Shown here one piece after another: positions 26,780 through 35,530 of a stretch of DNA of 64,000 bases. The stretch's first letter is position 1. The number at the start of each line of letters is the position of its first letter. This DNA comes from Bacillus sp. P14.5 (lineage in GTDB: Bacteria > Bacillota > Bacilli > Bacillales > Bacillaceae_B), in contig NZ_NIJF01000082.1 in the NCBI RefSeq assembly GCF_003316765.1, positions 1 through 64,000 on the forward strand, in the 5' to 3' direction. The translations under genes and the position numbers were made by a program. The notes beneath the pieces were generated by a model that saw only the letters and a list, made by a program, of their open reading frames with translations, was not told the DNA's origin and ran no database searches.

Positions 26780-27637
26780 TTATTCAGCTCGCACCAATGC
26801 ACCATTAGGCTTCGGCAGATCCTGCTCCACAATCTGATTCATTCTGCAGAAATGGTCCAGGAATTGCTGTGCCTGCTTCTGTTCTTCCGGGTCACTTTTC
26901 AATGACACGATATCATTCAGGATCTGAGCCATCCATACATTATTAAAATAACGGTACTTCCCTGTATTCCATGTCATTTTATCAGGAGATTTTTCATTGA
27001 CATAGTATTTCCAGAACAGCATCTGATCCGCTTCTTGTTCTGTCAGCTGCAGTCTGTATTCCTCATGAGCAGGAATCGATCCATCTTCACACAGCTTACC
27101 GATGAAACCATCTTTCACCATGAAGACACCAAGAATCCGTCTGTCTTGTTCTGGTTTACTGGAATCTATCTCTGTCAGCAGGACAGCGCTGTTTTGATGC
27201 AAGCGGATCGGTTTGTTGGGCTTGCCCTTGTTAGCACCGCTTTTTATTGCACCAGAGGAAACCTTCCAATCAGAAAAGACAGTGTTCTGTTCTTCTTCGT
27301 CACACCAGGTCACCATTTGGGATTCAGGATGAAGTTTATGGTTTCTCATAAGCTTTTCATGTCCCATACGAAGCTCCTGATATCTCCGTTGAATTTCCTT
27401 CTCTTCTTCCTTCTTCATTTCAATCTCTTTCTGTTCCGTTTCTTTCTCTTCTATAATTTTTTCAAGTGAATTAGCTGCACTTTTATCATGCAGTTGCAGA
27501 TGCTCCCCAAACACATCAGGGTAGACAAACTTTTTATTCTCCGATGCGAAATGTATTTCAATGACCGTATCATTATGTTTAACGATACTCCCCATGCCAA
27601 ACCGCTTATGTGTAACTTTCTTATCGATTAAATTCAA
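26780..27637 (-). CDS. Hypothetical protein with PcrA/CarD-like N-terminal motif and coiled coil
   Basis: A 285-residue cytoplasmic protein. The first 45 residues (DKKVTHKRFGMGSIVKHND, then IHFAS and KKFVYP) match the small tudor-like barrel seen at the C-terminus of PcrA helicase. Residues 58-95 are a Lys/Glu-rich coiled coil. The remaining domain (WKVSSGAIKSGANKGKPNKP onward) is not one I recognise. It ends with a cluster of charged and aromatic residues. It stands alone between two terminators. A role around DNA or RNA polymerase is conceivable from the tudor-like part but is not established. Confidence 0.65.
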   Translation of the reverse strand: MNLIDKKVTHKRFGMGSIVKHNDTVIEIHFASENKKFVYPDVFGEHLQLHDKSAANSLEKIIEEKETEQKEIEMKKEEEKEIQRRYQELRMGHEKLMRNHKLHPESQMVTWCDEEEQNTVFSDWKVSSGAIKSGANKGKPNKPIRLHQNSAVLLTEIDSSKPEQDRRILGVFMVKDGFIGKLCEDGSIPAHEEYRLQLTEQEADQMLFWKYYVNEKSPDKMTWNTGKYRYFNNVWMAQILNDIVSLKSDPEEQKQAQQFLDHFCRMNQIVEQDLPKPNGALVRAE

Positions 27638-27803
27638 TATACTAGTCCTCCTTGTGTAATAACTCGGGTACTATTACCTTAAAAGCTCACAAAACTGTTT
27701 GAATTTCTTTTCGGTTTTAATAAAGATATTTAAGAACGATCGCTTTAAAAAAACAACTTAGAGCCAATTATAACATTTTTTAGGTAAAAACACAAATTTA
27801 TTC

Positions 27804-27833
27804 TTGACAACGTATTTTAACGCAGGTTAAAAT
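27804..27833 (+). promoter_or_regulatory. Orphan near-consensus promoter
   Basis: TTGACA (27804-27809), 18-bp spacer and TAAAAT (27828-27833). No protein gene follows on this strand before a terminator. Confidence 0.6.
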
Positions 27834-27839
27834 GTAGTT

Positions 27840-27946
27840 TTGTTCAATTCCGCAACGCGTGTCTGCACCCTGATTAGGTTGGTTTTCGCTTAGGAAACTT
27901 CGTGCATTTCGTGATAAAAAACAGCCAAGCACTAGGCTTGTTTTTT
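27840..27946 (+). ncRNA. Candidate small RNA of about 110 nt
   Basis: It begins a few bases after the orphan promoter and ends in a hairpin plus T-run (ACAGCC with GGCTTGT, then TTTTTT at 27941-27946). The interval has no ribosome binding site or sensible ORF. Function unknown; I do not recognise a known RNA family. Confidence 0.4.
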
Positions 27947-28017
27947 GATGCTCAGCTTCATAATTTTACTTTCCAACATAGCGGAACTGAGGGACAGGTA
28001 CCTCGCTCCAAATAATG

Positions 28018-28051
28018 AAAAAGGAACAAGCCGGCGGGCTTGTCCCTTTTT
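28018..28051 (-). terminator. Terminator of the two-component/ABC operon
   Basis: AAAAAGGGACAAGCC pairs with GGCTTGTTCCTTTTT on the minus strand. Confidence 0.8.
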
Positions 28052-28066
28052 GTGTAATCCATTACT

Positions 28067-28975
28067 TTATTGATGGCTTTCACCTTTCCATTCACAGACC
28101 ATGGTCAATTGATAATCCTCTAAATCAGCTGAAATACTTCCGTTCATTTTCTCCATCAAGCTTTTCGCAATCGGTAGTCCAAGTCCGGTGCCTTTTCCTG
28201 TCCGGGTCTGATCAGCTTTATAAAAACGGTCGAACAGGTGGGTGACGTCTTTTTCACTAAGTTTATCGACGGAGTTGGAAATCCTCAGCTGAACCGCTGC
28301 ATCTATTTTTTCAAGCCTGATGTTTACATGACCGGTTGAGTATCGGATCGCATTGACTGCCAGGTTTTCCACAACTCTTTTAACAGCAGAGGAATCGGCC
28401 ATCACCATAATATCATCGTCTGGAATATGGATTTCCGGCTCTATGTCTCTCTTCTTGAATTCTTCATAAAAGCCGAGCAGCGTCTCTAAAATCAAATCGT
28501 TGAATCGGACTCTCTCCATTCTCAACGGATAGTCCGCTTGTTCAATAATTGACAGCTCGAAAAAATCTTCAAGAAGGATCTTCAATCTTCCTGCGCTATT
28601 TTTTATCGTTTCGATGTATTCCTTCTTCAACTCAGAGCTAATTTCATCAGATTCCAAAAACTGAATATACCCCAAGATCGATGTCATGGGAGTGCGGATA
28701 TCATGTGAAATATGAGAGATAGCCTGCTTCAACTCGTTTTCCGTGGAACGCTTGACTGCCTCCGCCTGCTTCGTCAGGTCAATCTGGTTATTGATTTCCT
28801 TCGCCAGTTCTTCAAAATGGGAATCATTATAGCTGATATCGACCTTCTTGGCCGTTTTATTTTGGTTTAAATCCCTAAGTTGCCGAGTTGTATGCTTAAT
28901 CTCTTTTTTCAGCAGATAGAAACGGGTGAGGACAAACGAGAAAGCTATCATGACGATTATGAATACGTAGAGCAT
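28067..28975 (-). CDS. Sensor histidine kinase
   Basis: A 302-residue membrane kinase with a single N-terminal helix (LYVFIIVMIAFSFVLTRF) and almost no external domain, like intramembrane-sensing kinases that read signals through an ABC transporter. The phosphorylated His lies in AISHISHDIRTPMTSILGY (H-box near residue 93). N-box NLAVNAIRYS, F-box LFDRFYKAD and G-box GTGLGLPIAKSLME complete the catalytic domain. It is last in the operon after the ABC permease and ATPase, with the response regulator at the front. The set resembles lantibiotic/bacitracin-type detoxification modules. Confidence 0.88.
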   Translation of the reverse strand: MLYVFIIVMIAFSFVLTRFYLLKKEIKHTTRQLRDLNQNKTAKKVDISYNDSHFEELAKEINNQIDLTKQAEAVKRSTENELKQAISHISHDIRTPMTSILGYIQFLESDEISSELKKEYIETIKNSAGRLKILLEDFFELSIIEQADYPLRMERVRFNDLILETLLGFYEEFKKRDIEPEIHIPDDDIMVMADSSAVKRVVENLAVNAIRYSTGHVNIRLEKIDAAVQLRISNSVDKLSEKDVTHLFDRFYKADQTRTGKGTGLGLPIAKSLMEKMNGSISADLEDYQLTMVCEWKGESHQ

Positions 28976-28997
28976 TTGACCTCACCCGCTTTCTTGG

Positions 28998-29747
28998 TTA
29001 CTTAATTTCTTTTCTTTTAAAAATAAAGACTCCTACACCCCAAAATACTAGGAACGTAAGAATGGGAATCACTACTATGAAAACCATGTCGCTGCTGTTC
29101 AAGCTGTTCACAATGCTGATGTCGTAAATCAGTTTAAAAACAGAATGACTGATGATCGGTTCAAACGCTGGGACTTTGGCTGCCAGCATTTGGAGCGGCC
29201 AATCGGCAAATATAAAGAACATCAGAAGAAACCCGATCGTTTTTCCGCTGTCGGTAAACAGAATCGAAAAAATCGCCATGATGGATGCAAAGGCAGCTCC
29301 ATACAAAATAATCAATCCTATTGTTTGGAGATAATAGGCCATTTCCGGCATGCCTTCAAAACCAAAGTAGACCGCACTTGCCGCTGTCATCACAATTGGC
29401 AGCACCAATGAAATGATAACTGTTCCAAGTGAAAACACAATCAGCTTTGCTGAGTAGATACGCAGCCTGCTTTTACCTGACGACACAATACTTTTCATCG
29501 TCCCCGTGGAGTATTCACTTGTAATAAAGAACCCGGCGAGTATACTCGGGATAAGTTTTACGATATTAGCATGAGGACCAAGAATACTTTCAATATAGTA
29601 ATCGTTAACTGCTGGCAGGCCTGCAGAACCATTATCAAATTCTATAAGAGGAAACAGCACCGCAGCAGCTAGCAGCATCCATGTCAAGAATCGGAATGAT
29701 CGATCTTTCTTTAACTTATACCACTCTGCTCTCAGTAAGTTACCCAT
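28998..29747 (-). CDS. ABC-2 permease (lantibiotic-immunity type)
   Basis: A 249-residue membrane protein with six hydrophobic segments. The start is the ATG at 29747 (MGNLLRAEWYKLKKDRSF), which overlaps the ATPase stop; the longer frame upstream is a shadow of the ATPase gene. The RAEWYKLK opening followed by a long TM1 is characteristic of ABC-2 permeases of the BcrB/LanEG group. It partners the upstream ATPase. With the kinase and regulator in the same operon it likely forms an antimicrobial-peptide sensing and resistance unit, perhaps against peptides like the one made by the nearby RiPP cluster, which is inference only. Confidence 0.8.
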   Translation of the reverse strand: MGNLLRAEWYKLKKDRSFRFLTWMLLAAAVLFPLIEFDNGSAGLPAVNDYYIESILGPHANIVKLIPSILAGFFITSEYSTGTMKSIVSSGKSRLRIYSAKLIVFSLGTVIISLVLPIVMTAASAVYFGFEGMPEMAYYLQTIGLIILYGAAFASIMAIFSILFTDSGKTIGFLLMFFIFADWPLQMLAAKVPAFEPIISHSVFKLIYDISIVNSLNSSDMVFIVVIPILTFLVFWGVGVFIFKRKEIK

Positions 29748-30663
29748 GATGCACACCCCCGATTCGGCGGCTGAAATAGCTTTCCAAATCTTCACCCATA
29801 GGCATGAATTCTTCGATGACCAAGCCTTCATTAGTTAAGATCTTAGAGACCTTTCCTGGTGAATCTACTGAGGCAAACAGCTTGATCGTGCCATTCGGCA
29901 TCACTTCAAATTCCTGTGTTGCTAAACGGCTTTCTATTATAGTCGCAGCCTTGCTTGGATCATCTACTTTGATATGCAAGTACTGCTGGCATTTTTCATG
30001 AAGCTCTTTAGCAGATAACTGTTCCAGCAGCTCTCCTTTATGGATGATTCCATAGTGGGTGGCCAATAAATGAAGCTCACTTAAAATATGGCTCGAAATC
30101 AAAATCGTGATGCCATATTCTTTGTTTAGCTTCTTCAACAGTTCGCGGACTTCCACAACCCCCATAGGATCCAATCCATTAATGGGTTCATCCAGGATTA
30201 GAAACTCGGGATCACCCAATAACGCAATCGCCAAGCCGAGACGCTGCTTCATTCCTAAAGAAAAATTCTTGGCTTTCTTTTTCCCAGTATCCTGCAAGCC
30301 TACCAGCTTAAGCGTTTTGTCGATACACTCTTTACCTGGTATTCCCCTCAAAAGACGGTGTGCCTCCAGGTTCTCCTTGGCCGTCATCTGAGGATATAAA
30401 GCAGGACCTTCAATGATGGTGCCGATTCTCTTTCTGGCATCGATGATATCCCGTTCACTATTTTTTCCAAACAATTCAAATGTCCCCGAGGTTGGATACG
30501 CAAGCCCGGTTACCACCCGGATCAGCGTTGATTTCCCGGCACCGTTCTGACCGATGAACCCATAAATAGAGCCTTTTTCTATCTTTACACTGACTTTATC
30601 AAGCGCCATCTTCTTTTGATATTTTTTCGACAACTGGCCCGTTGTCAATACATACTCATTCAT
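29740..30663 (-). CDS. ABC transporter ATPase (BcrA type)
   Basis: A 307-residue nucleotide-binding protein of the BcrA/LanF group. Walker A GQNGAGKSTLIRV near residue 40, signature FSLGMKQRLGLA, Walker B FLILDEPINGLDP with the Asn variant common in this group, and switch His in LISSHILSEL. The extra C-terminal region of about 90 residues is usual for BcrA proteins. It overlaps the permease gene by eight bases. The promoter region upstream carries repeated TTAAG motifs that fit binding sites for the response regulator encoded just before it. Confidence 0.87.
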   Translation of the reverse strand: MNEYVLTTGQLSKKYQKKMALDKVSVKIEKGSIYGFIGQNGAGKSTLIRVVTGLAYPTSGTFELFGKNSERDIIDARKRIGTIIEGPALYPQMTAKENLEAHRLLRGIPGKECIDKTLKLVGLQDTGKKKAKNFSLGMKQRLGLAIALLGDPEFLILDEPINGLDPMGVVEVRELLKKLNKEYGITILISSHILSELHLLATHYGIIHKGELLEQLSAKELHEKCQQYLHIKVDDPSKAATIIESRLATQEFEVMPNGTIKLFASVDSPGKVSKILTNEGLVIEEFMPMGEDLESYFSRRIGGVHHG

Positions 30664-30724
30664 TCAGAGTTTCCTCCTTACGTCATAATTCAACTTCCAA
30701 CACTTCTATACTATAAGAAGGAAA

Positions 30725-30765
30725 ACATAAGAAACTCTTAAGTGAATTCTTAAGAAAACCTTAAG
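30725..30765 (-). promoter_or_regulatory. Response-regulator boxes at the ABC promoter
   Basis: Four direct repeats on the minus strand (three TTAAG, one TTATG) start at 30764, 30753, 30741 and 30729, spaced 11-12 bp, one helical turn each. A TATAGT -10 lies at 30710-30715, so the proximal repeats cover the -35 region, the usual position for OmpR-family activation. Confidence 0.6.
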
Positions 30766-31453
30766 ATTTGAGTTTATAGCCCATTCCCCAGATCGTCTCA
30801 ATGTACTCTTCATCTCCATTAGCTTTCGCCAGCTTGCTCCTGATATTACTCAAATGGACATTGATCGTATTGTCATCTCCGTAGAATTTTTCATTCCACA
30901 CGCTCTCAAACAGATTCGCCTTGGAAAAAACCTTATTAGGAGAAGACATCATCAGAAGTAAAATTTCATATTCCCGCGCAGTCAACTTAAGTTGAGTTCC
31001 GTTTACAGTCACGATCTTCGTTTCCATATCCAAAACAATATCTTTATGGGTCAATTGATTCGTCATCGGCGTACCTGTAAGATCACGATATCTTCTGAGA
31101 CATGAATCAATCCTGGCAGATACCTCTTCAATATCAAAGGGCTTTGTTATGTAGTCATCAGCACCCGATCTTAACGCACTAATTTTGGATTGAGTCTCAA
31201 GCTTCGCCGAAATGATGATGACAGGAATATTGCTCTCACTCGTTACCTTTTTCAATATCTCTTCCCCAGACAACCCCGGGAGCATCAGATCAATCAGGAC
31301 CATGTCCCACTTCCCACTGTCCAGATAGATCATTGCCTCCGTACCGGAATAGGCGGGCTTTGACGAATAGCCGCTCTTCCTCACAATATTGCACAGCAGG
31401 CGGTTGATGTCCTCGTCGTCTTCGATTATTAAGATATTTATGGACTCTTTCAT
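30761..31453 (-). CDS. OmpR-family response regulator
   Basis: A 230-residue regulator with a receiver domain (IIEDDEDINRLL, phospho-acceptor Asp in MVLIDLMLPGLSG near residue 54, IVIISAK and ITKPFD for the switch Thr/Ser and Lys). A winged-helix output domain follows (VFSKANLFESVW, then TINVHLSNIRSKL, and GMGYKL at the end). The start is the ATG at 31453 after AAGGGTGAT; a longer frame of eleven codons has no ribosome binding site. It is the first gene before the BcrA-type ABC transporter and kinase. TTAAG repeats directly after its stop are the probable target. Confidence 0.9.
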   Translation of the reverse strand: MKESINILIIEDDEDINRLLCNIVRKSGYSSKPAYSGTEAMIYLDSGKWDMVLIDLMLPGLSGEEILKKVTSESNIPVIIISAKLETQSKISALRSGADDYITKPFDIEEVSARIDSCLRRYRDLTGTPMTNQLTHKDIVLDMETKIVTVNGTQLKLTAREYEILLLMMSSPNKVFSKANLFESVWNEKFYGDDNTINVHLSNIRSKLAKANGDEEYIETIWGMGYKLKS

Positions 31454-31544
31454 TGGAATCACCCTTATATTTATTAACCCTATCATTTATTTAAATTTGG
31501 GGGATGTCAAGGGGGCGAGGCAGAGATGTTATCCTGGATACACG

Positions 31545-31577
31545 AAAAGGGACAAGGCAGCACCTTGTCCCTTTTTA
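31545..31577 (-). terminator. Terminator of rlmCD
   Basis: AAAAGGGACAAGG pairs with ACCTTGTCCCTTTT around a short loop. Confidence 0.9.
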
Positions 31578-31583
31578 ATATAT

Positions 31584-32957
31584 TTATCTCAGTATCAACT
31601 GCGCCACACACTCCACATGCATCGTCTGCGGAAACATATCCACCGGCTGCACTTCCAGCGTCTTATACCCGCCGTCTTCCAGTACTCGCAAATCGCGTGC
31701 GAGAGTCGCCGGATTGCATGATACATACACAACCTTACGCGGCTTCATTTCTAAAATCGTGTTTAGCAGGGCTTCATCGCAGCCTTTCCGCGGTGGATCG
31801 ACAACAAGGACGTCTGCTTTGATTCCTTCGTCGTACCATCGTGGGATAACCACTTCTGCCGGCCCTGCTTCGAATTCGGTGTTGGTGAAGCCGTTCAGTT
31901 CAGCGTTTTTCTTCGCGTCTTCTATCGCCTGCGGGACGATTTCGACTCCGTATACCTTTTTTGCTTTTTGAGCAAGGAACAGAGAGATGGTTCCGATTCC
32001 GCAGTAGGCGTCGATAACATTTTCATCTCCGCTCAAGTCGGCATATTCCAGCGCCTTTTCATAGAGCACTTTTGTTTGATCAGGGTTGACCTGATAGAAG
32101 GAACGAGCTGAAATCGCGAACTTGACGTCTCCGATGTAATCATAGATGACTTCTTCTCCCCAAAGGACATCCGTCTGGTCTCCCATGATGACGTTTGTTT
32201 TCTTAGAATTCACGTTTTGGATGACCGACTTTACTCCTTCAATGGAGCCCACGATTTCTTCGACGATTCTATCTTTATTCGGAAGGTCTGCAGTGCGTGT
32301 CACTAGAACCACCATGACTTCGCCTGTCTGGTATCCGTAACGGGACATGATGTGTCTTAGTGTTCCACGGTGCTTTTCTTCATTATATGGACGGATTCCG
32401 TATTTCTGGCAGATTTCTTTTACCTTTTGGACGATCTCGTCATTTTTTTCATGCTGGATGATGCAGCGGTCCATGTCGATGATTTCGTGGCTGCGCTGCT
32501 GGTAGAAACCAGCAACCAGACCGCCTTCTCTTTCTCCTACCGGAACGGCTGCTTTGTTGCGGTATCTCCATGGATCTTCCATTCCCAGTGTCGGGTGGAC
32601 CGGCACTTCCGGAAGCTTGCCGATACGAGCCATGACGTCGCGGACATGCTTTTCTTTTGCCTTCAGCTGGCCTTCGTAGGAGATATGCTGAACCTGGCAG
32701 CCTCCGCATTGATGATAAATCGGGCATGGCGGCTCTTGACGGTACTGGCTTTCCTCATGAAGCTCGACTAATTTGCCGAAGCCATAGTTTTTGCTGGCCT
32801 TCACGACTTTCACTTTTCCTCGCTCACCAGGGAGGGCATTCGGTACAAACAATGGATAGCCGTCGACTTTCGTGACCCCGTTTCCGTCGTGGGTCAGGTC
32901 CTCGAAATAGGCATCCTCTATATAATCGTTTTTGTTAACGGGTGCTCTTTTGCTCAT
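31584..32957 (-). CDS. rlmCD: 23S rRNA (uracil-C5) methyltransferase RlmCD
   Basis: A 457-residue SAM-dependent enzyme that makes 5-methyluridine at two positions of 23S rRNA in Bacillus. An N-terminal TRAM domain ([17 protein letters not shown]) is followed by a 4Fe-4S motif ([11 protein letters not shown] with an earlier Cys). The methyltransferase fold has [16 protein letters not shown] and the catalytic [14 protein letters not shown]. Length and motif order match B. subtilis RlmCD (YefA). The start is the ATG at 32957, after AAGGAAG, giving [11 protein letters not shown]; seven codons upstream lack a site. It stands alone with its own terminator. Confidence 0.93.
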   Translation of the reverse strand: MSKRAPVNKNDYIEDAYFEDLTHDGNGVTKVDGYPLFVPNALPGERGKVKVVKASKNYGFGKLVELHEESQYRQEPPCPIYHQCGGCQVQHISYEGQLKAKEKHVRDVMARIGKLPEVPVHPTLGMEDPWRYRNKAAVPVGEREGGLVAGFYQQRSHEIIDMDRCIIQHEKNDEIVQKVKEICQKYGIRPYNEEKHRGTLRHIMSRYGYQTGEVMVVLVTRTADLPNKDRIVEEIVGSIEGVKSVIQNVNSKKTNVIMGDQTDVLWGEEVIYDYIGDVKFAISARSFYQVNPDQTKVLYEKALEYADLSGDENVIDAYCGIGTISLFLAQKAKKVYGVEIVPQAIEDAKKNAELNGFTNTEFEAGPAEVVIPRWYDEGIKADVLVVDPPRKGCDEALLNTILEMKPRKVVYVSCNPATLARDLRVLEDGGYKTLEVQPVDMFPQTMHVECVAQLILR

Positions 32958-33101
32958 CGTATTACTTCCTTCGCTCATTTTGTCGTAACTGATTGTACCA
33001 TAATTGAACCGTTGATTGCGAAAAGCTGTAAGTTCCGCCCAACTGGTAAATTTTATGGTGAGGTAAAAACATGAATCTCCCTGCAGAGGAAGAAGGTTTC
33101 A

Positions 33102-33860
33102 ATGAAAAAACTATCTGATTTTGCTCCTTTTCACTGGATAGCCGCTGAGACAGAACCCGTAGACTTTGACAAATGGAATGGCAGCCGTGTCCTTAATTTC
33201 ATTCCCAATAGATTCAGTCATTATTGTAAAATCATGCATCCTTTTTACCGAAACCTGAAAATAGCAGATGAAAAACTCTTATGGAGTGAATGTGTTCCCG
33301 GTGAAGATATTGAAGTTGAGACAGGAGAAAGGATATGGTTTAAAGATCTAGCCTTAAAATACAATTTAATATACACAAAAGAAATTAGCTCTCATTCTAT
33401 TGTTCACCTTCATGGCGGCAGCGGACCTCAGTATTTGCTCTTTCCTCATGAAGGGACCATGGATAAGGAAACCTTAGAGGAAATTATCCCCTTGATAAAA
33501 TCTTTCACATCTGATTCCTGCTATTTTCAGTACAGCTTGCTTGCAGCTGCCTATTATAACGAGTCTCATGGAAACGGCTATCTATTCTACGGTGATCTGG
33601 ATGGCGTATTGAATTTATATGAGAGCAGTGAACATGTCGGCTCCCCGAGTTATTGGTGGAATGAAAACAGGGACTGGTGCCTGTATACAGATCCTGATTT
33701 GGACTTTTCCTTATTTGGCGGAAGCAAACGAATGCTCAATAATCTAAGGGCGAATGATTTTCTGGAGGTCATTGAAGTAGATAGGGATACGCGCCTGGAT
33801 TACAAAGCGGATGTGGTCAACCATCCGTTTCTAAAGAAAAAAGGACGGCCCTGGAGATAA
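33102..33860 (+). CDS. Hypothetical protein, 252 aa
   Basis: A soluble 252-residue protein starting MKKLSDFAPFHWIAAETEP, with aromatic-rich segments (YWWNENRDWCLYTDPDLDFSLFG split across residues 185-207) and no signal, membrane helix or known catalytic motif. GAGGAAGAAGG precedes the ATG. The layout of alternating charged and aromatic stretches resembles the small SMI1/SUKH-like or DUF families common in Bacillus, but I cannot assign one. It is a single-gene unit reading against rlmCD and ending at a symmetric terminator. Confidence 0.75.
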   Translation: MKKLSDFAPFHWIAAETEPVDFDKWNGSRVLNFIPNRFSHYCKIMHPFYRNLKIADEKLLWSECVPGEDIEVETGERIWFKDLALKYNLIYTKEISSHSIVHLHGGSGPQYLLFPHEGTMDKETLEEIIPLIKSFTSDSCYFQYSLLAAAYYNESHGNGYLFYGDLDGVLNLYESSEHVGSPSYWWNENRDWCLYTDPDLDFSLFGGSKRMLNNLRANDFLEVIEVDRDTRLDYKADVVNHPFLKKKGRPWR

Positions 33861-33873
33861 GAGCCGTCCTTCA
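33841..33873 (+). terminator. Terminator shared by converging genes
   Basis: AAGGACGGC pairs with GCCGTCCTT, overlapping the stop of the 252-aa gene. Confidence 0.75.
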
Positions 33874-33881
33874 TTCGCTAT

Positions 33882-34322
33882 TTATAAATATTTTACAACA
33901 GCCATTTCCCTGCCAAATCGATCTCCGTTGTCCACAAAGCCAAGGCTCTTGTAAAGGGCATCCGCTCCCTTGTTATCCGGATGATAGCCGACAACAACCT
34001 TATCTGCGTCCGGCAGCTTCGCCATTTCATCCAGCATAAGCTCGGTAGCTGTTTTCCCTATCCCTTTTCCTTGGTATGCTTTATCCACCATGCTCCTATA
34101 GATCCAATACCCCTCGAGTTCTTCTTTGACAGAGTTGTACATGAGAAAACCAGCAGCTCTCTCGTCATAGAAAATGGCATAGGCTTTCAATGATGGTTCA
34201 AATTTTGTCTGGGCGATGGAAATCGCATTGGATTCCATGTAGCTTGCCTGTTCTTCAGTCAAATCAAGCTTGCAGCAGTCATACCAGTTTTCTGCATTGA
34301 TTTCTTCGATTCTTACATTCAT
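33882..34322 (-). CDS. GNAT acetyltransferase, spermine/spermidine type (BltD-like)
   Basis: A 146-residue acetyl-CoA dependent N-acetyltransferase. The acetyl-CoA loop is VDKAYQGKGIGKTATELM (Q/R-x-x-G-x-G/A), preceded by a beta strand YWIYRSMV. The opening LTEEQASYMESNAISIAQ resembles the QLSYIEST segment of B. subtilis BltD and PaiA relatives, which acetylate spermine and spermidine. It ends in NKGADALYKSLGF, the conserved beta-bulge and helix of the fold. The gene is monocistronic, facing the 252-aa hypothetical. GNAT fold is certain, polyamine substrate likely but unproven. Confidence 0.82.
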   Translation of the reverse strand: MNVRIEEINAENWYDCCKLDLTEEQASYMESNAISIAQTKFEPSLKAYAIFYDERAAGFLMYNSVKEELEGYWIYRSMVDKAYQGKGIGKTATELMLDEMAKLPDADKVVVGYHPDNKGADALYKSLGFVDNGDRFGREMAVVKYL

Positions 34323-34359
34323 CTTATTTTTCCCCTTCCGATTTTGGGGAGCGCTTCTT

Positions 34360-34453
34360 AATCTTTGTTAATGAGGCGTGATCCCCTTGTGTTTACAATT
34401 GTTGAATACATAGTTATTTTTCATCATACTGAACGCCTCCCTTAACAAAGATT
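34360..34453. repeat. 94-bp element with 20-bp inverted ends
   Basis: AATCTTTGTTAA-t-GAGGCGT (34360-34379) is matched in inverse by ACGCCTC-cc-TTAACAAAGATT (34433-34453), leaving about 53 bp between. No ORF inside. It could be a miniature inverted-repeat element or encode a long hairpin RNA. Confidence 0.55.
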
Positions 34454-34498
34454 GCCTGATGGCCAGGCTCCTTTATGATACTATACTTTTCTATCATT

Positions 34499-34537
34499 AA
34501 AAAGGAGATAAAACCGGCTTGGCTTTATCTCCTTTTT
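34499..34537 (-). terminator. Terminator
   Basis: AAAAAGGAGATAAA pairs with TTTATCTCCTTTTT; it follows the 48-aa gene on the minus strand. Confidence 0.85.
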
Positions 34538-34542
34538 CGATT

Positions 34543-34689
34543 CTATCTTCTTAAGTTTTCCTGATCCTTCAGACGATTCTGCTGATCAGGCTTCCTGCTC
34601 TGGTCTGCTATACTTTCATTCTTCTTTTCTTCTTGAAAGTCACGTTCTACATCTCGTAGGTTTTCATTCTTTTCTTCTTTACCTGACAT
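34543..34689 (-). CDS. Small charged protein, 48 aa
   Basis: A 48-residue very hydrophilic peptide (begins MSGKEEKNENLRDVERD) made mostly of Glu, Lys, Asn, Asp, Gln and Arg. It is preceded by GGAGGGA and followed directly by a good terminator. Low-complexity acidic/basic small proteins of this kind occur in Bacillus as spore- or stress-related peptides, but I cannot name a family. The longer frame reaching to 34851 starts inside the divergent gene's leader and has no ribosome binding site, so I take the short form. Confidence 0.65.
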   Translation of the reverse strand: MSGKEEKNENLRDVERDFQEEKKNESIADQSRKPDQQNRLKDQENLRR

Positions 34690-34810
34690 GGAACATCCCT
34701 CCTGACTTTTTATCTGTTTTCCCGTCAGGATCTCTATGAAACACCTAACACCTCCTAAATTTATGGTAAACTTAAATTGTATTATTTTACCACAAAGGAG
34801 GAGAGTACTT

Positions 34811-35488
34811 ATGTCTGTCCCATTACAGGCAAACAAAGAAACATCCCTCATAAAAGGGAATTCCTCACTAAAGCCTTTAACATTGATCCTTTACCTGTTA
34901 ATTCTTGCAGCCACGGGCTACTTCATCAGCCAGCTGTCATTGCCAAGTAACCTTTTCAATGGAGCTCAAGGATTCATTTGGTTCGCCTGTTTCATGGCCG
35001 TTACGTTATCTATTAAACCGGTTCGGCAGCTCATTGCTCCCTTGGTTAACTTCAGGGCGATGAAAGAGCCCGAGAGCTATCTTCTTATACTGCTTACTTT
35101 TTTGACCCCCTATCTGCTTTTAAAATTTTGTATCCACTATGAGGTGGTGCTGGACAGAGTGAACATCTATTACTTAACCAACCCGCGGGTTGAAGCCTTC
35201 AGCTTAGGATCCACCCTTTATACCACATTACTTACTCCTATATGGGAGGAGATTTTGTTCAGGGGAATTTTGCTGACGATTTTGCTAAAAAAACTGAAGC
35301 CAATCTGGGCCATCAGCATCACCGCCGTCTTATTCGCATTCATTCATTTTTCAGCTACCTGGATCTTCATTTTGATCGGTGGACTTCTTTTAACTTATAC
35401 AGTCTATAAAACAAAGTCGCTCATACCTGCAATTGCAGCCCATTCTCTTTGGAATTTATATATGACACAGCTTTATCATTATTTTTAG
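34811..35488 (+). CDS. CPBP-family intramembrane metalloprotease
   Basis: A 225-residue membrane protein with about seven hydrophobic segments. Metal-binding motifs of the CPBP (Abi, CAAX protease-like) family are visible: EEILFRG near residue 147, FIHFSATW near 178 and HSLWNLYM near the end. It starts at the ATG at 34811 after AAAGGAGGAG. Members cleave within membranes and include bacteriocin self-immunity proteins, so a role in tolerance is possible but not indicated by its immediate neighbours. A 760-bp tandem repeat array begins about 40 bp after its stop, with no terminator in between. Confidence 0.85.
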   Translation: MSVPLQANKETSLIKGNSSLKPLTLILYLLILAATGYFISQLSLPSNLFNGAQGFIWFACFMAVTLSIKPVRQLIAPLVNFRAMKEPESYLLILLTFLTPYLLLKFCIHYEVVLDRVNIYYLTNPRVEAFSLGSTLYTTLLTPIWEEILFRGILLTILLKKLKPIWAISITAVLFAFIHFSATWIFILIGGLLLTYTVYKTKSLIPAIAAHSLWNLYMTQLYHYF

Positions 35489-35530
35489 TGAAAATGTTTT
35501 TGGTTTAGTTTAGCTGAGTGCTTCCAGGAT

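Noticed and set aside
31526..31822. Plus-strand open frame across the rlmCD terminator
   Set aside because: Antisense to rlmCD and includes the terminator stem; no ribosome binding site.
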